Position numbers and translations under genes: made by a program. Source: CAYUUP01 sp964447925 (GTDB lineage Bacteria > Bacillota > Clostridia > Oscillospirales > Oscillospiraceae). Taken from it: a stretch of DNA of 12,789 nucleotides. The notes beneath the pieces are model-generated. The model was not told the origin of the DNA. It did no database searches and saw nothing but the letters and a program-made list of their open reading frames with translations. The stretch is from the NCBI GenBank assembly GCA_964447925.1, contig CAYUUP010000045.1:1-12789 (forward strand), in the 5' to 3' direction. Position 1 is the stretch's first letter, and the number at the start of each line of letters is the position of its first letter. This document shows positions 1 through 5,690 of this stretch, in pieces.

Positions 1-99
1 AGCAATTAGAACTTGTGAATTATGCGTCTGGATTATGTATTCCTTTTCTTGAGATCGTTCCAACTATTTAGCCATGAGATGTGTCATTCCATCCGGCAG

Positions 100-309
100 T
101 CAGGCCATAAAAGCCGGTATCATAACCGCCTGTAACAGCATCGTCATAAGCTCAGTGCATTCTCCGGTATAGCTGCGCCTCAGTTCCACAAAAATAGTGT
201 TAGTGGGCTTCCCAAGTGCTTTCGCGATGTCCTCTGTGCGGGCGCCCGCATCGTGCATTCTTTCAATTTCACGGCGCTGATTGAGCGTAATATAACTGTA
301 TTTCTGCAT
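100..309 (-). CDS. Small IS30-like helix-turn-helix protein, possibly a remnant
   Basis: This reverse-strand frame encodes about 69 residues. Residues 4-45 read like the HTH_38 domain found at the N-terminus of IS30-type transposases and in small stand-alone gut-bacterial proteins: a TLNQRREIERM helix, then AGARTEDIAKALG, then a recognition helix ending ELRR. A DNA-binding role is inferred from this. The ATG at 309 is chosen over an in-frame TTG at 318 because a GGAAGGAGG ribosome binding site ends 9 nt before the ATG but directly abuts the TTG. After residue 50 the protein becomes a short hydrophobic stretch with no family resemblance and stops. No transposase catalytic domain follows in the remaining 99 bases. 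It is either a short regulator or the broken front of a mobile-element gene. The strand is opposite to every other gene in the window and the local base composition is more AT-rich. Confidence 0.5.
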   Translation of the reverse strand: MQKYSYITLNQRREIERMHDAGARTEDIAKALGKPTNTIFVELRRSYTGECTELMTMLLQAVMIPAFMA

Positions 310-353
310 TTCCCGCAACCTCCTTCCGCCGTTTGTCCTGCCTTAAAACAAAG

Positions 354-393
354 AAAAAGCAGTCGAAAACCGTTCCCGGTTCCTTCTGCTTTT
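354..393. terminator. Hairpin with T-tracts on both sides (candidate bidirectional terminator)
   Basis: An outer 8-bp stem (AAAAGCAG with CTGCTTTT) encloses an interior loop and an inner 5-bp stem (AACCG with CGGTT). On the + strand the right arm ends in TTTT. On the - strand the hairpin is followed by CTTTTTCTTTGTTTT. It lies between the divergent HTH gene and the SurA-like gene. It could insulate the two, or act as an attenuator in the HTH gene's leader. The call rests on structure only. Confidence 0.5.
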
Positions 394-435
394 AATATTA
401 CTCTCTTCAATTTCCCGGAATTCTATCATTTCTAC

Positions 436-464
436 TTGCAGAATACAGAAGAATGAGGTATAAT
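436..464 (+). promoter_or_regulatory. Sigma-A-type promoter for the SurA-like gene
   Basis: A -35 box TTGCAG (436-441) and a perfect -10 box TATAAT (459-464) are separated by 17 bp. Transcription would start near 471, giving a leader of about 114 nt. It is probably the promoter for the SurA-like gene and possibly for the DegV gene behind it. Confidence 0.75.
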
Positions 465-485
465 AAAGTCTGCCAAGTGTTTCCG

Positions 486-508
486 CAGAGCATCGCTTTT
501 ATGCTCTG
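486..508 (+). other. Leader stem-loop upstream of the SurA-like gene
   Basis: A perfect 8-bp stem (CAGAGCAT with ATGCTCTG) with a 7-nt loop begins about 15 nt after the predicted transcription start and is followed by TTT and then AGGAGG (513-518). The T-run is too short for a convincing terminator. It may protect the 5' end or act as an attenuator. Confidence 0.4.
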
Positions 509-584
509 TTTCAGGAGGATGCGGTGTTTTATATTTATACGCCCTTATACCGGCTATCACATCAGACGGGAGAGAAAACATTCC

Positions 585-2081
585 ATGAGTGCATCAAGAA
601 ACAAAAAAGAACGTCAGGCCGCCTTCCTTTCCGAGGCGGGACAGCGCCAGCAGGAGGCCAAAGAGGCCAAAAAGATCCGGTGCAGGCACATCGTTTATGC
701 CGTTATCGGCATTGTCCTGGTGGTTGCGGTGGCAGCCCTGCTGTTTTGGGACTCCGGCTTCGTCCAGAAGCATAGCACCGCTCTCACGGTGAACGACGAG
801 AAATACGGCATTGCTGATCTGGATTATTATTTTTACAGCAACTACAACGCTATTTATAACTATGCCAGCATCTACGGCTTGGATACCGACACTGACCTGA
901 AGGATCAGACGTATTCCGAGGGTGTCACCTGGTATGACTATATTTTGGAGACTGCCACCAGCAGCCTGACCAATATCAGTATTCTCTGCCAGGAGGCGGA
1001 GGCTGCAGGCTATACCCTCTCTGAGGACGGACAGGCAAATGTGGAATCCGCTCTTTCCTCTGTGGAGACTTATGCCTCATATTATGGCTACACCACTGAT
1101 ACCTATCTTCAGGCCATGTATGGTTCCTATATGACAGTGGAGAACTATACCCGCATCATGACCGACTACTATCTGGCCAACGAATTCGCCCAGGAAAAAA
1201 CGGAATCCTTCGAGATCACGGACGAAGAAGTGGATACGTATTACAGCGAAAACGCGGCTACTCTGGATACCTTCCTCTATGACTGCTATCTGGTGAGCGC
1301 CGATATGCCCAGCGAGTCGGACTATGAGGACGATGAAGATGGCCTTGCCAATGCCCGGGAGTCCGCCCTGGCTGATGCTGCTGAAAACGCGGCCGACCTT
1401 CTGGCCGCTATGGAGTCGGGGGATGAGGACACCATCTCCGCCTTGGCGGCGGAATACAGCGCCACTAACTACTCTGACAGCACCTATTTCTCCTACTATA
1501 ATTACGCCGATTGGCTCACCGATGAGAGCCGGACCGCCGGAGACTCCACCACTGTGGAATACACCAGCGGCGATGTAACCTCCGGCTATTATGTTCTGGT
1601 CTTCCACGACCGCTATCTGGATGAGTACCACGCTGTGAACGCCTACTATTACACCATCTCTGCCACTTCCTCTGAGGACAGCAGCGGCAACACCGTCTAT
1701 GACATGGATACCGCCATGTCAACCGCCCAAAGCACCTTGGATACCTGGCAGAGCGAAGGCGGCACTGAGGAACTGTTTGCTGCCCTGGCTGAAGAGAATA
1801 GCGGTACACTGGCCGAGGGCATCTCCAAGACTGCCTTCAGTGATGATATCATCCAGTGGCTCTATGATGACAGCCGGGCGGCGGGTGACACCACCGTCAT
1901 CGGTCTGGAATCCAGCGGCGTGGTCTATGTGCTGTACTTCGTCAGCACTTCCGACACCCCCTATTGGTATGACGTGTCCTATTCTGCCCTCCAGGACAAT
2001 TATTATGACGCCTGGTATGAGGAGACGGAGAGCAACTATACCGTCAACACCGGCTTTGGTTCCCATTTTGTAGGAGACTGA
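585..2081 (+). CDS. Membrane-anchored SurA/PrsA-like peptidyl-prolyl isomerase family protein
   Basis: The product is about 498 residues. A charged cytoplasmic N-terminus (1-35, Lys/Arg/Glu/Gln-rich) precedes one membrane segment (about 36-55), with the remainder predicted outside the cell. Residues about 66-220 resemble a SurA N-terminal chaperone domain. ITDEEVDTYYSEN then leads into a first parvulin-like region near residue 228, and a second starts near 347 (YHAVNAYYYTISA). Both keep the parvulin layout, including the late GDTT/GDV...YYVLVF type strand. However, the usual RHILV active-site histidine strand reads YDCYLVS in the first copy, so isomerase activity is doubtful and a holdase role is more likely. 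There is no lipobox, unlike PrsA; the anchor is an uncleaved helix. The protein is very rich in Asp, Glu, Tyr, Ser and Thr. The start at 585 is chosen because GGGAGAG lies about 10 nt upstream and the membrane topology is sensible. In-frame upstream ATGs (453, 519) lack correctly spaced sites, and 453 precedes the promoter's start point. Confidence 0.8.
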   Translation: MSASRNKKERQAAFLSEAGQRQQEAKEAKKIRCRHIVYAVIGIVLVVAVAALLFWDSGFVQKHSTALTVNDEKYGIADLDYYFYSNYNAIYNYASIYGLDTDTDLKDQTYSEGVTWYDYILETATSSLTNISILCQEAEAAGYTLSEDGQANVESALSSVETYASYYGYTTDTYLQAMYGSYMTVENYTRIMTDYYLANEFAQEKTESFEITDEEVDTYYSENAATLDTFLYDCYLVSADMPSESDYEDDEDGLANARESALADAAENAADLLAAMESGDEDTISALAAEYSATNYSDSTYFSYYNYADWLTDESRTAGDSTTVEYTSGDVTSGYYVLVFHDRYLDEYHAVNAYYYTISATSSEDSSGNTVYDMDTAMSTAQSTLDTWQSEGGTEELFAALAEENSGTLAEGISKTAFSDDIIQWLYDDSRAAGDTTVIGLESSGVVYVLYFVSTSDTPYWYDVSYSALQDNYYDAWYEETESNYTVNTGFGSHFVGD

Positions 2082-2178
2082 CCAGTTTTAGGTGAAGTGA
2101 CTCCGAGAATCGTTCACTCAGCGTGTGTTCCAGCACCGCAAGCTGCGGCTGCAATCCCAATTTGTATGGAGGATTTTT

Positions 2179-3048
2179 ATGGCCCCCTATCGCATTCTTA
2201 CTGATTCCTGCGTAGACATGACCGATCAGATGGCCCAAGAGCTTGACCTGACCGTTCTCCCACTGGAGGTAGAAATCAACGGACAGCGATATCGCAATTA
2301 TCTGGATGGCCGGGAGATCGGGAATACCGACTTCTACAATCTCATCCGCAGCGGCAAGACCGGTACCACAGCAGCCTTTAGTGTCGGATGGTTGCGGGAG
2401 GCTATGGAGCCCGTTTTGCAGGCAGGCGAGGATATTCTGTTTCTCTGCTTCTCATCTGGCCTCTCTGTCAGCTACAATGCCGTCCGGCTTGCCGGGGAGG
2501 AGTTGGCGGCGGAGTACCCTAGCCGCACCATCCGGGTTATTGACACCTTGTGCGCATCCATGGGCCAGGGACTTATCGTATGGCTGGCGGCCAAGCGCCG
2601 TATTGCTGGAGAGAGTCTGGAGGCTGTAGCCGCCTATGTAGAGGAGAACATCCCCCGCCTGTGCCACTGGTTCACCGTGGAGGATCTCTATCATCTGAAG
2701 CGGGGTGGCCGGGTGTCTGCGGCCACCGCCTTGCTGGGTACCATGCTCTCCATCAAGCCCGTACTCCACGTGGACGATGAGGGCCATCTTATCAATATGT
2801 CCAAGGCCCGGGGGCGCAAGGCGTCTATTCAAGCCCTGGTGGACAAGATGAAAGAAACCATCATCGACCGGAGTGTGGTTTTTATCAGTCACGGAGACTG
2901 CCCCCAGGATGCCGATTATCTGGCGGAACTGGTGCGGCAGGAACTGGGCGCTGATGTGGAAATCCACGTCAGCTATATCGGGCCGGTGATTGGCGCCCAT
3001 TCCGGCCCGGGGACGCTGGCACTGTTCTTCCTGGGCAGTCATCGGTAG
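2179..3048 (+). CDS. DegV family fatty-acid-binding protein (FakB-like)
   Basis: At about 289 residues it has the normal length for the DegV/EDD-fold family, whose characterised members (FakB) present bound fatty acids to the kinase FakA for phosphorylation and entry into phospholipid synthesis. Family landmarks are visible: TDSCVDMT at 8-15, FSSGLSVSYN (91-100) in the fatty-acid phosphate site, VIDTLCASMGQG, the LYHLKRGGRVS segment followed by the IKPVL strand, and a C-terminal GPVIGAHSGPG. The usual TSQPS motif reads TTAAFS. The ATG at 2179 follows TGGAGG (2167-2172) at 6 nt, and upstream in-frame codons have no site. No promoter is evident in the 97-bp gap, so transcription from the SurA-like gene is plausible. 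No fakA homologue lies in the window, so the link to fatty-acid kinase is inferred from the family. Confidence 0.9.
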   Translation: MAPYRILTDSCVDMTDQMAQELDLTVLPLEVEINGQRYRNYLDGREIGNTDFYNLIRSGKTGTTAAFSVGWLREAMEPVLQAGEDILFLCFSSGLSVSYNAVRLAGEELAAEYPSRTIRVIDTLCASMGQGLIVWLAAKRRIAGESLEAVAAYVEENIPRLCHWFTVEDLYHLKRGGRVSAATALLGTMLSIKPVLHVDDEGHLINMSKARGRKASIQALVDKMKETIIDRSVVFISHGDCPQDADYLAELVRQELGADVEIHVSYIGPVIGAHSGPGTLALFFLGSHR

Positions 3049-3080
3049 GCTCTCCAGAATCTCATCTACAGAACAACCGC

Positions 3081-3111
3081 TTTGCCGTTTCCAGCGGCAG
3101 AGTGTGTTTTC
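3081..3111 (+). terminator. Weak candidate terminator after the DegV gene
   Basis: TTTGCCG (3081-3087) pairs with CGGCAGA (3095-3101) with one G-T wobble and a 7-nt loop, followed by the loosely T-rich GTGTGTTTTC. The stem is short and the T-tract interrupted, so partial termination at best. Confidence 0.3.
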
Positions 3112-3144
3112 ATAGCGAGACAATACGGAAATGGAGTGATCATT

Positions 3145-3888
3145 ATGGCACCAGGAGGGCGTGGCGGCTTTGGCGGCGGCCACGGCGGCAGTATGGGTGG
3201 CGGACGCTCCGGCGGAGCATCCAGACCCGGCGGAGCGTCCAGGCCCGGCGGAGCGTCCAGGCCCGGCGGAGCGCCCAAGCCCGGCGGAGCGCCCAGGCCC
3301 GGCGGAGCGCCCAGGCCCGGCGGCCCCACTCCCCGGCGGGGCGGTGGGCTTCTTGGCGGCCTGTTTGACGGCCCCCGGCGTCCTGCCCCTCCTCCACCCC
3401 GGCGGCCCTTCCACCCGCCTGTTCCCCGCCCCCACTATCGCCCGTGGCGTCTGCGCATCGTCCCCGTCCCCTGGATTATCCCGCGGCCCATGCCGGTGGT
3501 GGAACGGGCTGGATGGCTGGCACTGACCGAGCAGAATGTAGCTGATGTGGCGGGCTATTGCAGCCAACTCTCCGGGCCGTCTGACCGGATTATTATCCCT
3601 GGCTATACCGAGCAGGACTATCCTTTCAGTTACAGCCGCTGCATGGAGCAGCGAGAAATCATCCGCAGTCTGCTTTCCCAGCTGCCTCAGCTCTCTGAGA
3701 CAGGTTATTTGGATTTGGAGACGGCCCAGTATGACCGGGAGAATCGCCTTTGGACATCCTATCCCCAGTACGCCGAGCGGCTCTTCGCTCTTGCGGTGGC
3801 CGCCGAACTGGCCCGATACACTGACAGCATGGAGAATTACCGCGCCCAAGGCATTACCCCCATGCTGATGCTGCTGGAGCAGCTGTGA
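3145..3888 (+). CDS. Gly/Pro/Arg-rich tandem-repeat protein of unknown function
   Basis: I do not recognise this 247-residue protein. It has three parts. Residues 1-22 are glycine-rich (GGRGGFGGGHGGS). Residues 23-58 are six hexapeptide repeats, GGASRP changing to GGAPKP/GGAPRP. Residues 59-105 are an Arg/Pro-rich linker with aromatic residues (PHYRPWRLRIVPVPW). The last ~130 residues look like a compact helical domain with normal composition (SRCMEQREIIRSLLSQLPQLSE, split by loops). There is no signal peptide or clear membrane helix. The ATG at 3145 has GGAG 8 nt upstream, and the in-frame upstream ATG at 3082 sits inside a hairpin without a site. The N-terminal half is strongly basic and likely disordered, which would suit nucleic-acid or surface binding, but that is speculation. 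The normal-looking C-terminal domain and position among co-directional genes argue that it is real. Confidence 0.75.
   Translation: MAPGGRGGFGGGHGGSMGGGRSGGASRPGGASRPGGASRPGGAPKPGGAPRPGGAPRPGGPTPRRGGGLLGGLFDGPRRPAPPPPRRPFHPPVPRPHYRPWRLRIVPVPWIIPRPMPVVERAGWLALTEQNVADVAGYCSQLSGPSDRIIIPGYTEQDYPFSYSRCMEQREIIRSLLSQLPQLSETGYLDLETAQYDRENRLWTSYPQYAERLFALAVAAELARYTDSMENYRAQGITPMLMLLEQL
3211..3318 (+). repeat. 18-bp in-frame tandem repeat, six copies
   Basis: Six consecutive 18-bp units with consensus GGCGGAGCGYCCAGGCCC encode six-residue blocks of the Gly/Pro/Arg-rich protein. The first three units encode Ala-Ser and the last three Ala-Pro, and copies 2 and 3 are identical, as are copies 5 and 6. A partial seventh copy (GGCGGCCCC) follows. 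Near-identity suggests recent expansion by slippage or unequal recombination. Confidence 0.95.
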
Positions 3889-3931
3889 CCCTACACCTGA
3901 TTTCGGGCTTGCCCCAACGGAGGAAGCTGAT

Positions 3932-4807
3932 TTGATCGTAATGCGCATCTCTGCCCCCCAGGACATCCCTCGCCTGTGGCAGCTTTGGGGGCCATCTATG
4001 GGCGGGCAGCGGGAATTGTCCAACTATTTTGACTGCCTGTATTCTCCAGAACGGGCTTTCGTGTTGGAGGAAAACGGGAAGATCCTCTCCGCGCTTGCCA
4101 CCTTCCCCCTCTCCTTGGTTCTGCCAGACGGCGCCCGGCAGGAGGCCATTTACCTCTATGTGATGGGGACTGACCCGGCGGGCCGTGGAAACGGCTATGG
4201 CAGGAATCTGCTGTATTATGTTGAAGACTTTGGCCGAAAGCACTGTGTGGACTGTGTGCTGACGGCACCCTTTAACGTCTCTCTCTTCCGCTATTTTGAG
4301 GCCATGGGGTATTGCAGTGCCTTTTCCCATCGCAAGCTGGAGGTTCCTAAGGGACTGCTGGCCCCCCTGCCGGAGGCAGGCGGCATCCGTACAGCCAATG
4401 CGGAAGAGTACCAGCTCCTGCGGGAAAGACTGCTGTTGGGCAGGCTCCACGTGGCATATACGCCCGAGTTAATTGCAAAGCAGCGGGAGTTGTCCCGGCG
4501 GCGGGGAGGCGATATCTTCCTGCTGGAAAACGGAGGCACAGCTGACGGCGTGCTGACGGCCCAGCGGTTGGGCGACAGTATGGTCATCCAAGAGCTTTTG
4601 TGTCCGGAAGGACAAATCCCTCTGGCGGTGGCTCTGTTGGCGGCGGAGTATCCGGCAGAGCGGTACTACGTTCGTTATCCTACCTATCAAAGCGGAGTGC
4701 AGGGCAGCTATATCCAGCCCTTTGGGTTGGTGAAGTGGCTGAGTCCAGCTCCAGATCCTGCACTGCTGCGCGAGACGCACGGTTATATGGGGCTGGCATT
4801 TGACTGA
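3932..4807 (+). CDS. GNAT family N-acetyltransferase with C-terminal extension (Eis-like layout)
   Basis: The 291-residue protein has a GNAT fold in its first ~140 residues. The acetyl-CoA pyrophosphate loop GRGNGYG (84-90) follows the YLYVMGTDPA strand, and LFRYFEAMGYCS (118-129) is the usual final GNAT helix-strand. About 150 further residues follow, recalling Eis-type proteins that carry a second GNAT-like half, though this is shorter. The substrate cannot be told. The start is ambiguous: a TTG at 3932 has GGAGG 8 nt upstream, while the ATG at 3941 is 17 nt from it. I prefer TTG, which adds three residues. It follows the repeat protein by 43 bp and precedes rqcP by 14 bp, so it is probably co-transcribed with rqcP. 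Confidence 0.85.
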   Translation: MIVMRISAPQDIPRLWQLWGPSMGGQRELSNYFDCLYSPERAFVLEENGKILSALATFPLSLVLPDGARQEAIYLYVMGTDPAGRGNGYGRNLLYYVEDFGRKHCVDCVLTAPFNVSLFRYFEAMGYCSAFSHRKLEVPKGLLAPLPEAGGIRTANAEEYQLLRERLLLGRLHVAYTPELIAKQRELSRRRGGDIFLLENGGTADGVLTAQRLGDSMVIQELLCPEGQIPLAVALLAAEYPAERYYVRYPTYQSGVQGSYIQPFGLVKWLSPAPDPALLRETHGYMGLAFD

Positions 4808-4821
4808 GACAGGAGGCAACT

Positions 4822-5061
4822 ATGCGACTGGATAAATATCTCAAGGTCTCTCGTCTCATCAAGCGCCGGACAGTGGCCAACGAAGCCTGTGACGCCGGGC
4901 GGATCACTGCCAATGGTCGCACCGTGAAGGCCAGCTATGACGTCAAGGTAGGTGACGTGCTGGAAATTCAGCTTGGCCAAAGGCGCGTCCGGCTGGAAGT
5001 GCTGGCTGTGGCTGACAGCGTGGGCAAAAGCGATGCCCCCGCCATGTACCGGGAACTATGA
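4822..5061 (+). CDS. rqcP: S4-domain RNA-binding protein, ribosome quality control factor RqcP
   Basis: The whole 79-residue protein is an S4 RNA-binding domain: MRLDKYLKVSRLIKRRTVAN, then ACDAGRITANGRTVKASYDVKVGD. Size and sequence match the RqcP/YabO/HslR group. In Bacillus, RqcP binds 23S rRNA and tRNA on obstructed 50S subunits and works with RqcH in C-terminal alanine tailing of stalled nascent chains. AGGAGG (4811-4816) lies 5 nt before the ATG. The 14-bp gap to the acetyltransferase gene suggests one transcript. In Bacillus the gene sits near divIC rather than beside rplS, so the neighbourhood here is different. HslR of heat-shock type is a less likely alternative because of the short length. 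Confidence 0.88.
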   Translation: MRLDKYLKVSRLIKRRTVANEACDAGRITANGRTVKASYDVKVGDVLEIQLGQRRVRLEVLAVADSVGKSDAPAMYREL

Positions 5062-5073
5062 GAGCTTTCCCAA

Positions 5074-5110
5074 TTCCCTGAAAAACCCGCGAAAATCCCA
5101 GGGAAATTTT
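5074..5110 (+). terminator. Candidate terminator after rqcP
   Basis: TTCCCTG (5074-5080) pairs perfectly with CAGGGAA (5099-5105), followed by ATTTT. The 18-nt loop is large, so efficiency may be modest. It lies 10 bp before the rplS promoter, which fits a transcript boundary. Confidence 0.45.
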
Positions 5111-5119
5111 GAAAAACAC

Positions 5120-5148
5120 TTGCAATTCTCTCCAGACTGTGATACAAT
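5120..5148 (+). promoter_or_regulatory. Sigma-A-type promoter for rplS
   Basis: TTGCAA (5120-5125), a 17-bp spacer and TACAAT (5143-5148), with TGA directly before the -10 box giving an extended -10. Transcription should start near 5155, leaving a leader of about 89 nt before rplS. Confidence 0.85.
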
Positions 5149-5154
5149 ATTTCG

Positions 5155-5243
5155 GTCTGAATAAAGGGCGTTCCTCTGCGCAGCCCCATTTTGGAGGGCA
5201 GTAAGCCGCAAGAACTCCTATAAAAACAGGAGGAACTCTAACT
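5155..5243 (+). promoter_or_regulatory. rplS mRNA leader with a ribosome-binding-site-sequestering hairpin
   Basis: CTCCT (5215-5219) can pair with AGGAG (5228-5232) of the rplS ribosome binding site over an 8-nt loop, hiding it. Upstream, GCCC (5183-5186) can pair with GGGC (5196-5199). The same upstream GGAG (5193-5196) could instead pair with CTCC (5215-5218) and free the ribosome binding site. Firmicutes are known to carry an L19 leader that mediates autoregulation at this place. I cannot confirm that this sequence fits that family's consensus. Confidence 0.45.
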
Positions 5244-5588
5244 ATGGCAGATCTGATTTCTGTTCTGGAAGCACAGAACGTCAAGACTGAAGTGCCTGAC
5301 ATCCGGGTGGGCAACACTGTCCGGGTACACGTCAAGGTCAAGGAAGGCGCCAAGGAGCGTATCCAGATCTTTGAGGGTACTGTTATCGCCAAGAAGCACG
5401 GCGGTGTGAACGAAACCTTTACCGTCCGCCGGGTATCCTATGGCGTGGGCGTGGAGAAGGTGTTTCCTGTCCACTCTCCCAACGTAGTGAAGGTGGAGAC
5501 TATCCGCAAGGGTAAGGTCCGCCGGGCAAAGCTCTATTATTTGCGGAACCGCGTGGGCAAGGCCGCCAAGGTCAAGGAAAAGCTGTAA
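5244..5588 (+). CDS. rplS: 50S ribosomal protein L19
   Basis: The full-length 114-residue L19 shows the family pattern: DIRVGNTVRVHVKVKEG near 19-35, RIQIFEGTVIAKKHGG, TFTVRRVSYGVGVEKVFPVHSP and the basic C-terminal RKGKVRRAKLYYLR. L19 lies at the 30S-50S interface and helps form intersubunit bridges. AGGAGG (5228-5233) is 10 nt upstream of the ATG. It has its own promoter and a strong terminator, so a monocistronic message is likely, perhaps with readthrough into rbgA. The usual rpsP-rimM-trmD genes are not immediately upstream; rqcP occupies that place. Confidence 0.98.
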   Translation: MADLISVLEAQNVKTEVPDIRVGNTVRVHVKVKEGAKERIQIFEGTVIAKKHGGVNETFTVRRVSYGVGVEKVFPVHSPNVVKVETIRKGKVRRAKLYYLRNRVGKAAKVKEKL

Positions 5589-5599
5589 GGTTGCTTTAC

Positions 5600-5635
5600 A
5601 AAGGAGAGCGGCGGCGTGCCGCTCTCCTTTTCGTT
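5600..5635 (+). terminator. Strong intrinsic terminator after rplS
   Basis: A perfect 13-bp stem, AAAGGAGAGCGGC (5600-5612) with GCCGCTCTCCTTT (5618-5630), encloses a 5-nt loop and runs into TTTTCGTT. It begins 11 bp after the rplS stop codon. Confidence 0.93.
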
Positions 5636-5656
5636 GCTGCCCGAATCAGGACATTG

Positions 5657-5683
5657 CACCACCGGAAGGCGGTGGTGGAAGGG
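5657..5683 (+). promoter_or_regulatory. Hairpin abutting the rbgA ribosome binding site
   Basis: CACCACC (5657-5663) and GGTGGTG (5671-5677) form a perfect 7-bp stem whose loop is GGAAGGC. The true ribosome binding site GGAAGGG (5677-5683), 7 nt before the rbgA ATG, begins in the last base of the stem. The loop carries a near copy of it. This may tune rbgA translation. Confidence 0.4.
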
Positions 5684-5690
5684 TGTAGAT

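Noticed and set aside
13..42. Weak promoter-like TTGTGA ... TGTATT on the + strand
   Set aside because: The -10 match is poor and no + strand gene follows before the 354-393 hairpin.
453..584. N-terminal extension of the SurA-like protein to an ATG at 453
   Set aside because: The ATG lies upstream of and overlaps the predicted -10 box, no binding site precedes it, and the extension would place an odd 44-residue segment before a normal anchor-type N-terminus.
2136..2148. CCGCA-AGC-TGCGG hairpin between the SurA-like and DegV genes as a terminator
   Set aside because: The stem is only 5 bp with a 3-nt loop, and no T-tract follows.
3211..3318. Tandem repeats considered as a CRISPR array
   Set aside because: Units are 18 bp and contiguous with no unique spacers, and they stay in frame within a coding region.
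2452..4023. A 523-codon open frame on the reverse strand with its own Gly/Arg/Pro repeats
   Set aside because: It lies antisense to the conserved DegV gene and to the repeat protein, and its repeats simply mirror the 18-bp units. High GC keeps stop codons rare, and no family resemblance is seen.
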